A stretch of 64,000 bases of DNA from Palaemon carinicauda (taxonomy: Eukaryota; Arthropoda; Malacostraca; Decapoda; Palaemonidae). Position 1 is the stretch's first letter. Each line of letters begins with the position of its first letter. Location: positions 75,910,439 through 75,974,438 of the forward strand of contig NC_090729.1 in the NCBI RefSeq assembly GCF_036898095.1. The letters are read 5' to 3'. Positions 35,590-48,400 of the stretch are shown one piece after another. The position numbers and the translations under genes are program-made. The notes beneath the pieces were generated by a model that ran no database searches, was not told the origin of the DNA, and saw only the letters and a list, made by a program, of their open reading frames with translations.

Positions 35590-36010
35590 ATATTTCCGCC
35601 TTCGGAAATTTCTACATGAAACTATTCATCATTTATTAAATCAAAACTTAATACATTAAAAAAAATAACCTATTACCTTTACATTAAACTAAATAAGACT
35701 TCCTATTTTCAGATTACAAACTGATCTAAAAAAAAAAAATAGCTGACAATGAGTATGCCTGTCTTCTTAAAACGAAGAGCAAATAGGCCTGCGTTGAACA
35801 CCACTTTTGCCTGACTGGGTCGAAAAACAGACTAGGGCACACCCGGCCCCAGTTACAGTAAGAGTTTAGTTACTAACCAATGCTGCCCACTAGTGAATGA
35901 TAGGAAAATATTGATGACTGTTCAATACACAAGGCATATCAGTAAATGCTTTCCCAAGAATATTTTCTCAAATATCAGAATTACACAAGAAATTCGTCCT
36001 AACTTATTAA
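35590..36010. repeat. Diverged tandem duplication, copy 1
   Basis: Matches 36296-36770 in order: TTCAGATTA-AAA, ACGAAGA-CAAATA, GGTCGAAAAACAG, GTAAGAGT-TAGT-A-TA and CCAAGAATATTTT. Noncoding. Confidence 0.6.
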
Positions 36011-36159
36011 TATTCTGCCAGAACCAACATGAAACTAATAGTAAATATGTCATTGCAAATAAGGCGAGGATAATGCTAACCTAAAATAGTACCTCAGCTT
36101 GAAAACGAAAGCATTTGACAAACACGAACTGTGTGATATACAAAATACCTTAGAATGTA

Positions 36160-36250
36160 CACTATAAACTGACCTTGTAGTCTCTGCAGGGAGTAGGTGT
36201 CCTGTGTGTGTGACAGGGCCATAAAAAAAACAGCCCTTTAAGTAAAGTTC
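36160..36250 (+). mobile_element. CR1-like LINE 3' UTR remnant
   Basis: ACCTTGTAGTCTCTGCAGGG, GTGACAGGGCCATAAAA and CAGCCCTTTAAGTAAAGTT match the 3' UTR at 33146-33218. Confidence 0.75.
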
Positions 36251-36295
36251 CTTATTGGAACCAAATATATGAGAAACTCAAGATTTTGTTTTTCA

Positions 36296-36770
36296 TCAAA
36301 ATGCCGCCAGTAATGTCCCCCTGAAGGTAATCATCACTTAGTAACAAAATTAATTCATTTGTTATAATACTCAACGAAGACTGTTGGTATTAATGACTGA
36401 ATAGGGCTTCCCATTTTCAGATTATAAATGGACTTTTCTGAAAGTTCACTGACGAGGAGTAGGTCCAACCCAAGGACATATTATAGTCCTTTGGTCCAAC
36501 CAGCAACCTTTTAGACGAAGAACAAATATGCAGAAAACTAGTTCTGTCTAGTTGGTCGAAAAACAGGGCCAGGACTTGGGGGGCCAAGATAATAACCCCC
36601 CCCCCCCCACAACCACACACACACTTATGGTAAGAGTCTAGTCATTACTAATGAGACAATTAGGTCATCATACATACGCTAATGGAATATGAGAAAGCAA
36701 AAGTTGCATACATAATAAATCGTTTTTATAAAGGTTTTTACCAAGAATATTTTTCTAAAAATCTAAGTAA
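36296..36770. repeat. Diverged tandem duplication, copy 2
   Basis: Partner of 35590-36010 at an offset of about 700 bp. A C/AC run at 36596-36624 is specific to this copy. Confidence 0.6.
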
Positions 36771-37031
36771 AAAAGCAGTGTTTCTCTACTTGCGCTTTTA
36801 TCACGGTAATTTTCTGCTTTGATATTTAACTGAATTCAATGTATTGGTGGTATATTGAGTCCCTTAGATCAAAATTAAACCTTTATTCTAGCAAACCACT
36901 TACTTCTGTGTAAGTGCATGTGCTGAGCTGACTGAAATCTAAACTTACAAATAACCTATATCTTGGGGGATACACTTCCAAATATTTAATATTTCCATGG
37001 ATTTGATGCTTACGGCCTTCTTGTATTTATG

Positions 37032-37050
37032 TAGAGAGAGAGAGAGGAGT

Positions 37051-37083
<33 letters not shown>

Positions 37084-37113
37084 TGAGAGAGAGAGAGAGG
37101 AGAGAGAGAGATG

Positions 37114-37144
<31 letters not shown>
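37032..37144. repeat. Impure (GA)n tract
   Basis: GA blocks broken by GGAG and GATG. ORFs over it are repeat artefacts. Confidence 0.95.
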
Positions 37145-37475
37145 CTTATCAAAACCGAAGGATGTCTTCAAATTTACCTCTACGCAAAGATTAGCTTTTC
37201 GAAAGACTGAACAAAATGTTCTTGTAATCTTACCGACTATGGAACTCCCAGTTGCTGACATAGGATATCAATTGTTATTCTCACTCTCAACTAAGAATAT
37301 ATTTCAAGTTGTTATTAACAATGTTGCAGGGACACTGAAATTAAACAGTTCTGACGTAAGCAATACTTATGTGTGAGACTCACTCGTGAAACTTAAAAGT
37401 TTACTAACAAAATATTTGTTAAATAACCGAAATAAAGCAGTAAATTGGGGCATGCTTCCATTATTACAAAGCAGC
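37145..37475. other. Unassigned sequence
   Basis: No feature recognised between the GA tracts. Confidence 0.4.
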
Positions 37476-37477
37476 TG

Positions 37478-37526
37478 AGAGACGAGAGAGAGACGAAGAG
37501 AGAGAGAGAGAGGAGAGAGAGGAGAG

Positions 37527-37557
<31 letters not shown>

Positions 37558-37641
37558 GTGCTTCACAAAATTTCCTTAATATGATATAAAAAGATAGGAG
37601 CTTTGACAAAGTAATTTCTCCTTTGGTGTTTGAAACTCTCT

Positions 37642-37700
<59 letters not shown>

Positions 37701-37702
37701 CA
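37478..37702. repeat. Facing (GA)n and (CT)n tracts
   Basis: A GA tract at 37478-37552 and a CT tract at 37637-37702 are complementary and 85 bp apart, similar in layout to 34376-34594. Confidence 0.9.
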
Positions 37703-38223
37703 TTTTGCTTTCATTCGGTAAAAGCATTTAGAAAATATTACATCAACGTTCTATTGATAATAGTAAACATTCGCACTGATGATTTAAGAATTTTACAAAC
37801 AATTTCTGCATGATAGTACATCGCTTGTAATTCCAATCAAGAGACTACAGTAGTCCTCCTTACTTTGAAAATACGCTTTAGCCCAGAACCGTATTTTTCA
37901 CCATTAAAGATATAAATCCCTTGGGCTGAACCTTCAACTGAGTTTCAAACAAATTCCTGTGGGAAAATAAAATCTGATAGGCCTATTTCTTATTGCACGA
38001 ACGTAGTGGAGAAAGAAATTTCGATGAAGCCATAACAAAACTTTCTCAATTTTTACAAATCATTTAGAATATAATATCTATCATTATATGTAACAAGTAC
38101 ACCTGTAGTCACGTCCAGGTGGATATCTGTCTCTGTATTGAAATGAAACATCCGAACTTTGAAACAATCAATTAAATCAAGGTTAGCAAAAAATTGATAA
38201 TGGGAAATAGGACAGACCTGCAC

Positions 38224-38224
<1 letters not shown>
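37703..38224. other. Unassigned AT-rich sequence
   Basis: No feature recognised. Confidence 0.4.

Positions 38225-38225
<1 letters not shown>

Positions 38226-38293
<68 letters not shown>
38226..38293. repeat. (GA)n microsatellite
   Basis: A pure GA tract of 68 bp. Confidence 0.97.
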
Positions 38294-38296
<3 letters not shown>

Positions 38297-40440
38297 GATT
38301 GGTGGGCGTGGTTGATACTGCGAGTTATCAAACTAACGTAAAGTGAGACAATGGTTGTTCTTAAAGCAAAATGATTGTATATATTTGAGTCAAGAATTGT
38401 ATGCATTTGTATTCAAACGAATGATATATGTATATTTATACAGTATGTATATACCAAATTATAACAGAATAATTTTGTGTACTGTATCAGTAAAATAATA
38501 ATTCTGTGAGAATGTTGAGTTGCTCACTGAATTATATTTTTGGTCAACCAACGAACAACTTTCCATCAAACCACCTGAAACCCTCGTTTCTTAATTACAC
38601 TTTTGCAGTACAAATAATTACACAAATAATAGTTTTCACTATAGTTTACACCATCATATTCACACCTTTTAAAATGTGAAAACTAATCTCTAATCAAATT
38701 TCTTATCAGATTAAATCAAAGTGTGAGATTAAAAAGTTCTGTCGTTTTTAATAAAACATTGCGCAAATATCAACATGATACGACCCTCTATTTTAACCAC
38801 GGGAACAAAAATTCCATAAAAATAATCGACATTTGATTTGGATTCTAAAATCTAAGCCTACGGCTACAGGCATTAGTATTATCTTAATTCATTCTTATAG
38901 TAACAACTTCAATTATAGGTGATTACAAATTCCTCAACTGGAACTAAAACCACACAGCGACTACAGTTATACACTATCTCATTAATTGTTAAGGTAAAGC
39001 CACATCTAGAAACAATCTCATTTAATAACCACTCAATGATTAATGGAATTACCAACACACGCTAAAAATGCCATTTTTGAGAAATTCTTTTTATAAAGTT
39101 TCTTCACCAATGAAAGACTCTTAAAGAAATTCGATGGTTTAACACATGGAAACCTACAGCACCTATAAGATATTCGAATCTCCAGTATTTTGAGTAATTA
39201 AAGATACCGCCAGAACATAATAAAATCAATGAAACCTTGTAAAATGTGTCTCTCCTTACCCATAAAATTCTTCACTGTTTGCAGGATCACAAGTTAAAAG
39301 ACGAGTCACGAGACATGGTTCCTTCTTCCTTCATTTCTGTCTGAGACAGAAATGAATCTTCTTCTACAGTTTACACAGTCGGGAACATCCCTAGACATTC
39401 CCTAAAAGTTCCCCTGACCAGAAGTAATTTCTCCAGGCACCTTTTCAATAATTAAATTTACAGCCCATTAAATGCTGTACAGTGTACTCCTGTACCTTCT
39501 GTAATTATAATCTATTCTGTTTTATTTCTAATTGTTCCAATTGTGAAACAACATACAATATATTTTGTTTTATTAATGATTAATTTGTGCTCTGAAAAAC
39601 ATATTAATAAAGTTCTAATTGTCATGAACGGTATACCATAGGAAAACAATAAAACGTAATTAAGTCATTCACTTTCATTATGTCTCATTGAAGACTGGAT
39701 AACTATTCATGAGTATTTCGATAATGTTTTACATTTACCATACGTAAGGGAATTCCCACACTCAATGCCCCCCCTCCAACCTTTAAAAATACCCAGATTT
39801 GGGGACAAATTCACAAAAAGTTGTCCTTCGGGTTAAAGAATTGTTTCAACCAACCAGGGACCTCCACCATAGTCTGCGTTCTATAGCCTTTTCGTCAGCT
39901 AAGGTTATAGTATTTTACTCAGGATACATTTAAAAATTCTTACGATAGATTAATTGAATTATAATAGGATTTCAGAAGATATTTGTACGAATATAATTTA
40001 ATATTTGATGGATATAAAAAAGTGAAATATATAAGTAAGTTACCCCTAGATCAACGACCTAAGTGAAAAAGAAAACAGTACAAAATTTAAGTTAAAGAAA
40101 ACTTGATTGAAGGGTAACTATAATTTATTTAACAACCATGAAAAACTTTTATTTTTTTTTCTTTTCGTTATAAAGTCATCGTCCAAAACTTATATAATTG
40201 TATGATATAAGATTGATAAGATTTACTTAAAATAAAAAGAAATATCACCATAAACTGAAATTAGATAGTATAATACAACTTAGGATTTATAGTTTGGCTA
40301 TAGACTCCACATGTATGAAATAGCTATTTTTATTTCCAATTATAGTCGGATTTAAGATATCATTGTTTCGATATAGGCCTACTCTGCTATCATACTTTTT
40401 ATCCCATTGACTTTCAAGTATTATGTTTGTGTAACTCTGT
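38294..40440. other. Unassigned AT-rich sequence
   Basis: More than 2 kb without recognised genes or repeats. A possible minus-strand 5' splice site (ATGGGTAAGG) lies near 39260. Confidence 0.4.
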
Positions 40441-42605
40441 TTCACTCACTCACTCACTCACTAAATCCCATCCGGAATTCTCCGGGTTGGGTCCCGCATT
40501 TGATATCGCCATTCTCTCCAGAGACTCCTATCCAATGCCATCTGTGCCAGCTGCTGAAATGTTTCGCCTCTATTTGCTTTCTTGTGGGTTTTCACCCATA
40601 AATCTCTTGGTCATCCTCTCAGTCTATTTGCGGCCACTCGACCATGAAGCACTATCTTTGGCCATCTGTCCTGTTCCATCCTCTCTACATGCCCAAACCA
40701 TCTCCTCTGAATATCTTCCACTCTAATCAGAATTGTGTCCTCAACATCAGCCATTTCTCTCAATCTCTCGTTCGTAATTCTGTAATCCCATCTTACACCA
40801 CAGATTCTTCTCAGGCATTTCATTTCAAAGGCTAATAACTTTTTTCCTTCTCTCTTCTTCAGTATCCAGCATTCAGCACCGTATATCACAGTGGGGATTA
40901 CTATTACTCTTAATAGCCTAATTTTCAACTTAATGGATATTTCTATCTTTCCAGAATCTTCTTAGCCTTACAAATGCTTTCTGACCACTTGAGATTCGGT
41001 CTTGATTTGCTCTTTCCATCTGCTGTGAAAAACACTCCCAAATATTCAAACTCATTCACTTGTTCCACTTCTTCCTCTGATAGCTGTATTTCTAAGGCCT
41101 CTCTCTGGCGTCCAATTTTCATACTTTTGGTTTTCTCTCTATTTATCACTAATTCATACCTACTGCACTGCTCCTCCACCATTCTCAACACTCTCTGAAG
41201 TTCCTCCTTAGTTTCTGCTAAAAGCACTATGTCATCTGCATACCTCATGTTAGATATTTTTGTCCCTCCTATATCTATGCCACTCTCATAATCTCCAAGT
41301 GCCATTCTCATTACCCATTCCAAGTATAGGTTGAAGAGGTGTGGTGATAGTGGGCAACCCTGTATAACCCCACCAGTGGTTATGAACTCTTCTGTCAAAC
41401 AATTTCCTTTTCTTACTCTAGCCGATATCCTTTCATACAATCACCTGATGGTTTCCAGTATTTTTGGTTCTAATCCCCATTCCTTCAAAATCCTAATCAT
41501 TCCTTCCCTCCATATGGAGTCAAACGCTTGCCTGAAGTCAATAAATACACAATACAGATCTTTTTCCATCTCCCAGAATTTTTCTATGATTTGTGAGAAG
41601 GTGAATACATGATCGATTGTTCCTCTACCCGCCCTAAATCCTGCTTGACCCTCATCAATTATTTCCTCTTCTTGCCTTGCTATTCTACTTGTATGATTTT
41701 TGCTAAAACTTTATAAGCATGTGGTAATAGACTGTTAGGCCTATAATTTTTACATAAGGTGGTGTCCCCTTTCTTGTGGGTTGGAATTATAATGTTTTTA
41801 ATCTAATCATTTGGAGCTGCTTGTCCATCTACTATATCCCTGCATAAATCACACAACCATCTTTCTACCATTTCACCGCCAGCCTCAAGCAATTCCTTTG
41901 GTACTCCATCTATTCCTGGTGCTTTCCCACTTGACATAGCTCTTAAAGATTTTTCCACTTCTTCTATCAGGAGATCTGGCGTTTCCTGTATGTTCCATAG
42001 CTCTCCTCTTAGTTCTGGATAATCTTCTCCAGTTACCCGTCTTCCACTTCCTTTTAGTTGTTCCTCGTAGTGCGTCTTCCAGATCTTCTCAACATCAGCC
42101 GTTGCTGATACCTTGTTACCATCTGCATCTCTTAGAGCGATTCCATTGTTTTTCCAACCCCTTGTTAATCTGTCTACTGCAGTGAATAGCTCTCTTGAAT
42201 GGCCGTTTCTGAAACATTCCTCACATGTTTTACACAGGTCTTCTATCCATTTTAATTTTGCTCCTTTGCATTTATTGTCCACTGCTCTGCACTTTTGTCT
42301 ATAACTTGCTTTGTTTTCGTGGGAGGGGTCTTCATTCTTTGTCTTTTTTGCTTCTCTCCTCTCTTGGCATGCATCCAATACTTCCTCTGTGACCCACTGT
42401 TGCTTTGCTCTCCTTCTCCTTCCCAAAATACTGTCGGCTTCCTCTTTAATTATGTCTCGTCCCCGACGCCACTTTTCCTCTGTTGTCTCGAGTCCTATTA
42501 GTGGTTCAAAACGTCCTCCTACTCTTACTTTGAAGGCAGTTTTTACTTCCTCGTTCCTCAGTTTATCCAGTTTAACTCTGTTTACAAATATTTATTTATC
42601 TTTTA
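40441..42605 (-). mobile_element. RTE-like LINE, 5'-truncated and broken
   Basis: Minus-strand ORF2 can be read from a basic linker (starting near 42600) through RT to the C-terminus at 40611. A 3' UTR of about 170 bp follows and ends in a (GTGA)n tail at 40443-40463. No endonuclease or ORF1 is present, so the copy is 5'-truncated. RTE-type tails of short tandem repeats fit this end. The clade is inferred from motif style. Confidence 0.85.
40611..42600 (-). pseudogene. RTE-like reverse transcriptase ORF, frameshifted
   Basis: In order on the minus strand: a linker (GRRRRAKQQWVTEEVLDAC) and SSGKAPGIDGVPKELLEAGG (42426-41803). Then KNYRP and a motif A region near 41540-41730 in other frames, motif B GGVIQGCPLSPHLFNLYLEW and motif C MRYADDIVLL (41440-40943). 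The C-terminal part (40928-40611) has VIYGAECW, FEMKCLRRICGV and RRWFGHVERM. YADD is intact, but at least two frameshifts and several stops interrupt the ORF. Confidence 0.88.
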
Positions 42606-42930
42606 AATGAAGGGAGATGTTATTTAATTTCCCTTCTAATAGTTTTAACGAGTTATAGAAACAGTTGAACAATGTAACTATATCTTTTTTAAATGGGAGA
42701 GTTTTTAAATGAAGGCATTAAGTAAAGTTTGGTTGAAGGCATCCTGTGTATTTTACTTAAACACCAAAAGGAATTGGGAATGCATAACATTTTACATTAA
42801 AAGCAGTTGCTTAATTTCATTTTAAAATTAGTTTAAAGATCAAAAAGTTATGCACATACTTATTCAGGTAGAACGTTTTGGTGTAGGTCTACTGTATACT
42901 TCTGAAAATAGACTGCTATTAGAGTATTAT
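42606..42930. other. Unassigned AT-rich sequence
   Basis: No feature recognised. Confidence 0.4.
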
Positions 42931-43200
42931 CATTACAAGCTTATAAGCTACAGCCCTAGTTAGAAAGTCAATATACTATAAGTCCAAGGGCTCCAACAGG
43001 AAAATAGCCCAGTGAGGAAAAGAAATAAGGAAACAAATAGAATAATGTGCCCAAGTGTAACCTCAAACAAGACAGTGGAAGAAGACCATGGTACGGAGGC
43101 TATGTAATTACCCAAGACCAGAGAACAATGGTTTAATTTTAGAATGCTCTTCTCCTAGAACAACTGCTTGAGAAAGATGATGCCAAGATAACAAATATCA
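42931..43200 (-). mobile_element. LINE 3' end, family A
   Basis: AAGCTACAGCCCTAGTTAG, CCAAGGGCTCCAACAGGAAA and AGCCCAGTGAGGAAAAGAAA, then GACCATGGTACGGAGGC, match family A in the minus orientation. Confidence 0.85.
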
Positions 43201-43429
43201 GTCAAATATAGATTGACGTATTGCTATAATTGTGAATATAGCATTTGATAATGATAGCTAGCAAACACAAGATGAACCTCAAAGTTCATTAGAATACTTA
43301 ATTTCAATTTTAGTCACTTAAGAATTATGCCACATCAGCAGGAGTATTTCCTCCTCCGGAGTTCATTCCCTGGTTATAATAGTTATTCCTTCAAGGTTTC
43401 CTACCTTCTATGTTTATGTAGGCCTATAG

Positions 43430-43735
43430 TAACCTAATGGCAGAAGAGGTTACAAAGTTCTCTTACCTGAGTATACACTCTGACAAACTATTATCTTCTT
43501 TCTCTTCCTCTAGTTTTTTGTAGTTTTTATAGTTATTATGTGAAAGATCTATTTTAATATTGTTACAGTTCTTAAAATATTTTACATTAATTGTTAGTTA
43601 CTTCTCTCTTGTAGTCTATTTTCTTGTTTCCTTTCCTCACTGAGCTATTTTTCCCTGTTGGGGCCCTTCGGCTTATAGAATCCTGTTTTTCCAACTAGGG
43701 TTGTAACATAGCTAATAATGATAATATTAAAAGGT
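43430..43735 (+). mobile_element. LINE 3' end, family A
   Basis: CTTCTTTCTCTTCCTC, TTAGTTACTTCTCTCTTG, CTCACTGAGCTATTTTTCCC and CCAACTAGGGTTGTAACATA, then AATAATGATAAT, match family A in the plus orientation. Confidence 0.85.
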
Positions 43736-44185
43736 GGACTTAACTCTAAGAAGCAGTAATAATAATGAAGACAAGGTTGAATATGATAGATTTAATAATA
43801 ATAAATAAAAAGGACATCCAAATACGTAGGGTACGCACATACACCAGGTACCATGTAAATCATATTGCCAACTCTCTCAACTTTGGTATTTTGTTGACAT
43901 TCAAAATGAATTCCAAGAACAAACGACATCCATTGTCATGAAGAGGTGAACTACTGGACATCAAACATCACCCCCAAAAGACTTAAAATTCCAAACTCCT
44001 CATGTATATCAGTAGGCCTAGACATTCTTAAATACCTGTATGATTAAAAATGTTAATGATTTAGGAAGGTTGATGGCTGTACTTTGCAGTGAATAAGAAA
44101 CCACCATCTGTTGATGAAACTACCTACCGTCATACCTAAAGCTTGTGTGAATCATGGCAGAAAATTTTGCAGACGCCAGCATTGA
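43736..44185. other. Unassigned sequence
   Basis: No feature recognised. Confidence 0.4.
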
Positions 44186-44189
44186 AAGA

Positions 44190-44485
44190 TGGTCTGAAGG
44201 CTACTGTTCTTTAAAGGTTGCACATGAATGGAAGAAGCAGGGGACAGTGACAATGCCCTAGAGACTGACCTTATATACATATGATAAGTACCCAAGCTCC
44301 CTCTCCACCCCAAGCGAAGACATTGGAGGGTCAGACAATGGCTGCTGATAACAGAGCAGGTAGACTTATAGACTCCTCTCAAACTATCTATCCTTAGCTC
44401 ACAAGGGTGGCAAGGTTGTAGACACTACAAAAAAACTATCAGGGTTAAGCAGGCCTCAAACCCCAGTCCAGCAGATTACCGGGCA
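44190..44485 (-). mobile_element. tRNA-derived-type SINE
   Basis: The minus strand begins with CCCGGTAATCTGCTGGACTG and GGTTTGAGGCC, close to a pol III B box (GGTTCGAATCC). The body seen at 31288-32930 follows (TTGTGAGCTAAGGATAG, CAGCAGCCATTGTCTGACCC, GGTGGAGAGGGAGCTTGGG). A clear A box was not identified, so the tRNA origin is probable rather than certain. Confidence 0.65.
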
Positions 44486-44614
44486 GGGTTGTTTTTAATA
44501 GGTATAATAGAAGAAAATACTCAATGACTCGGAAAACTAACAAATGCAAGCCGTGACTTAAACTATAGGAGGATGGCACTGTAACACCAGAACCTTTTGT
44601 GGTCTTTTGCAACC

Positions 44615-44830
44615 TGCTCCAGGCTTCATTTGCATAAAAAGAATTGCCTATCTATAGGTAGAAGGTTGGCCAAGGCACCAGCCACCCATTGAGAAACTTC
44701 CGTTAAAGAGTTATTGGGAACTTTGACTGGCCAGAAAGCACTATATTGGATCCCTTTCCAGTTACGGGTCAGTTTTCCTTTACCTAAACATGCACTGAAT
44801 AATCTGGTCTGTCCTTTAAACATTCTCCTC
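44615..44830 (+). mobile_element. LINE family A upstream 3' region, partial
   Basis: Parallels 44885-45100: AGGTTGGCCAAGGCACCAGC, CCATTGAGAAACTTCC, GAGTTATTGGGAACTTTGAC and AATAATCTGGTCTGTCC. A head-to-tail partial copy. Confidence 0.8.
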
Positions 44831-44884
44831 TTTCCTTAATGCACATGACAATACAAAGAAAACCAAAAATGCTTCTTCCCTTTA

Positions 44885-45400
44885 GTTGAGAGTAGGTTGG
44901 CCAGGGTACCAGCTAGCCATTGAGAAACTACTGTTGGAGTGTTATTGGGGCCATTGATTGGCCAGACGGGTTGCATTTGATCCCTTTCTGCCTACAACTC
45001 AATTTTCTTTCCCCTACACATACACCAAATAATCTGGCCTATTCCTTACAGATTCTCCTCCTACACCTAGTATCACTGAAATTACCAAAGAATTCTTCTT
45101 CACTTAAGGGATTAACTATAGCACTGTAATTATCCAGTGGCCACTCTCTCGTGGTAAGAGTAGATGAAACTCTTTAGCTATGGTAAGCAGCTCTCCAGGA
45201 GAAGAATATACTAAAACTAAACTGCTGTATTGTTTTCTAGTCTTGTGCTATAGCCTCTGTACCATGGTCTTCCACTGTACAGTATTGGGTTAGAGTTCTC
45301 TGGTTTGAGGGTACACCCAGCCACACTATTCTAGGTTTCCTTATATCCTTTCCTCACTGGGATATTTTCCTTGTTGGAGCCCTTGGACCTACACCACTTT
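44885..45400 (+). mobile_element. LINE 3' end, family A, long copy
   Basis: The longest family A copy here. It has the TTGGCCAGGGTACCAGCTAG region, then GTGGCCACTCTCTCGTGG, GCTATGGTAAGCAGCTCTCC, CCATGGTCTTCCACTG and TCCTTTCCTCACTGGGATAT. The order matches the minus-strand copy at 59525-59990. Confidence 0.85.
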
Positions 45401-45946
45401 CACACAAAACATTCTGGATGTAAAATTAGAACGGATTAAAAAGACCAAATGAATAAATAAAATCAACTAAAGCTTGTGATGAAACTCAATACTCTGTATA
45501 AATTTTTTCAAGTTCAGAGTACAGTGTTATAATTTTCCCCAATATATGTCTTAAATGTCTGCTGACTTATCCCAAACACTTAAGATATTTTGAAAATCAT
45601 TCCACCCGAGTTGTGCATTATACATGTATGTTCCCAAGAGCCGTAGTTCTTTTTGGGCACATCCAATTGTAGACCAAAAGAATTTTTATTTCTTGAATAC
45701 TTTGCTATAAGCAGAAAGTTCCAAACTCTCTTCAACAAAAATGCCCCAAAAGGAAGAGGCCATCATTATTTAAAGACAAAACACTAACTGAGACTGAATC
45801 AGACAAGACTTTTTGAAACTACAACAATTGCCAGCCTTGAAAAAAAGTTCAACAGAACCAGTCATTAAAGAAAACTCAAAGTTTCTTGAAGACCACTCTA
45901 TAGTCTCCATGAAGAAAACTTCTCAATTTGAGAAACTGCTCAAACC

Positions 45947-45979
<33 letters not shown>

Positions 45980-46369
45980 ACTGATAAATTCTGTCCTGTA
46001 ACAAACTTGAGTTATTTCCATGAACCTAAGCGAAGTGGAGCATGAGAATAAGCATCAGCCAGGTTAACTGAAAATATCCCATCCCTCCCTTTGATTGCAT
46101 CTCAGGACACAAGAGTACAAAGATATGAAATGGGTAACATTATTCGAGAACAATTTTGGATCTGAAACCCAGTAACTCTGGAATTATGATACCCTTATAT
46201 TGAAGACCATGGGGACTGAGGCCACCTACAACTCACCTGCTCTCTAAGCCGATGCTAAGACCAAAATAAAGTGTGTCAATGTCTGGAAGGAGATCCTTTC
46301 TATAGATTCAAATTAAGGGGGGGAATATTTTTTTACTAGAAATGCATGAAGAGCGATTATGCCCCAGTT
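45401..46369. other. Unassigned sequence with poly(A)
   Basis: A run of about 28 A at 45947-45974 follows 200 bp that resemble nothing I recognise. No gene seen. Confidence 0.4.
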
Positions 46370-46565
46370 CTGATAGGCACCGCTGCTATCTCGGGTCACC
46401 TTGGTGGGCGTTGAGGTAACGGCAGTACGGGAGTCAGCATATGAAGCTACATTTGCGGTGGAAAACAGGGAAGGGTGGGCTGTAGCACCCTAAGTCTACC
46501 AACCAAATTCAGCCAAGTCCCTTGTCAGGCTACCTCACAAAATTGGGGAATATGCCATGGTAGAT
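46370..46565 (+). mobile_element. LINE 3' UTR, family B, diverged
   Basis: CACCGCTGCTATCTCGGGTC, TGAAGCTACATTTGCGGTGG, GAAGGGTGGGCTGTAGCACC, GTCCCTTGTCAGGCT and CAAAATTGGGGAATATGCC match family B with a deletion before the terminal palindrome. Confidence 0.75.
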
Positions 46566-47625
46566 AGAATTCATTTTACAAAACAAATCTTGGCAAATAG
46601 ATTTATCACATATCTATATTGCACCATTACTGAAAAATTCCATCCACTGCCCCAACTTGAGGGTGTTGAGCTAGAGAAATAGAGGATATTTTCTTGTTCA
46701 CCAAGTTGCCACCTCGGACCTTCCCTTATGTACAGATACATTTGATGTAAGACCATCCTATGGATAACTAGTCTTTTTTCAGTCAATAACCTAAAATTTT
46801 TTATTCCCAAAGATGTAAACTGGGACAGGGGGATTTCCCTATCCTTCATCTTGCATAAAAAGTTCTTCAGTCAGAAAAATTACCATGTTCATGACTTGAT
46901 CATCTTGTTTCTTGATGTTGTATATGCTAAAGTTGCTATGTTGCGGGTGTACATTAAAACCACCATTACTTCAGTAGATCCTCTAGTGCCTTGAACAACA
47001 TTATTATCTGTGACCTCAACCAAGTTCCCCTAGTTTCATTCCATCCTTCCCCTATCGCACAAAAATTTAGCTTGCAACTCAAAGATGTTGATAAGCTTCC
47101 CACCGACCAAAAGTTATGCAACTCCTTAATCAGAGCACAAATTCTTCAGATCTTTCCCGGCATAAGCATTTTTTTTTTTTTTTATTTCCTGGCATTCAGC
47201 TTTCTGATCTTTCCTGACCTGTCCCATACCAGCTTCAAATGAAACTGAAAAGATTCAATCTAAATTGAACAGGAGGGATTGATATATAGATCAAGAATTC
47301 ATCTACTTTAGGACAAACTAATAAATTTGACCAAAAGCATAAATTTCAAGGATTATTTTTTGGGAAAAAAATATTTACCAGTAAAATTTTCGACCAAAAG
47401 TACATTCTTTTCAACATACGCCTGAAACGGAACAGGCTAATGTTAATACAATATGACAAAGATGCATCTTGAAATTGACTACAATCTCAAATCTTGATAC
47501 CAGATCAGCAAGAAAATGAGTATCTATTGAAAGCACCAAATTAAGTTGTCTTCTATCTATAATTTTAGGTCTCAATGTACAACCTTGTCAAAGCTAGTTA
47601 ATTAAGACTAGAAAATTTAGAACTA
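46566..47625. other. Unassigned sequence
   Basis: No feature recognised. Confidence 0.4.
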
Positions 47626-47626
47626 G

Positions 47627-47764
47627 TACCAGCCGAACTCGGTCGAGTCCCTTGTCAGGCTGGGATGAACGTAGAGAGGAGAGGTCCCCTTTTCTGTTTC
47701 ATTTGTTTGATGTCGGCTAGCCCCCAAAATTGGGGGAAGTGCCTTGGTATATGTATGTATGTAT
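47627..47764 (+). mobile_element. LINE 3' UTR, family B, short copy
   Basis: GTACCAGCCGAACTCGGTCG through CCCCCAAAATTGGGGG (an intact 16-bp palindrome) to a (GTAT)n tail. Confidence 0.85.
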
Positions 47765-48400
47765 CAAACACCATAAGGTTTCGGAATAAGAACTAGAACT
47801 AGCCTGGAAAAAGAAATAGAACTTTCGATTTCTTCTTTTGATAACTTTTTTATAGTATCTCAAGTTTTCTGGATTATGAACATATGAAGGAAAGGAATTT
47901 GTAACAGGCAACCAATATCCCTCCCTCAACATTAACATGAACCATGAGTCAGATAAAAGGCAGTGAAATGGTATGTCCCACTTAGTTATGTTGTCAAGTG
48001 TTATATTTGTCTAAACATTTCCTCAATACCTGGAAATTACTTCAGCAATACTTCAAAACTTACCTCTAACCCCATGAGAAGGATAAAAATAAATTACATG
48101 TGGAAACTACAGCCTTGTTTTCTTAATCAGATTATCAGGAAAACTATATTCTTATGGGAAAGTTTAAGAAACACTTTCCTAAAATTCCTCTCTGAATGTA
48201 AGGAAAATGCCCGAAGCAAAAGCACATCCGATTTATTCAGTTCACTGAACCAACACTCATTTTTTAAATTTCCGTGGAGGGTAGCCCACATTAACAGTAG
48301 GCTTGGTTGCAAGCAACATAGTTAGTTCTGTCATTAGTTGATGTGAACAAGCAAGGAGAGGCGTGAACATAGGATCCTTGATATCCTAATATCAGTAAAA
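47765..48400. other. Unassigned sequence
   Basis: The longest ORF (plus strand, 47963-48325) has no recognisable domain and probably reflects chance. Confidence 0.4.

Noticed and set aside
45947..45975. Poly(A) as tail of a processed pseudogene
   Set aside because: No recognisable coding sequence upstream and no target duplication seen.
47963..48325. 120-codon plus-strand ORF
   Set aside because: No motif, biased toward chance open frame in mixed-composition DNA; no flanking gene structure.
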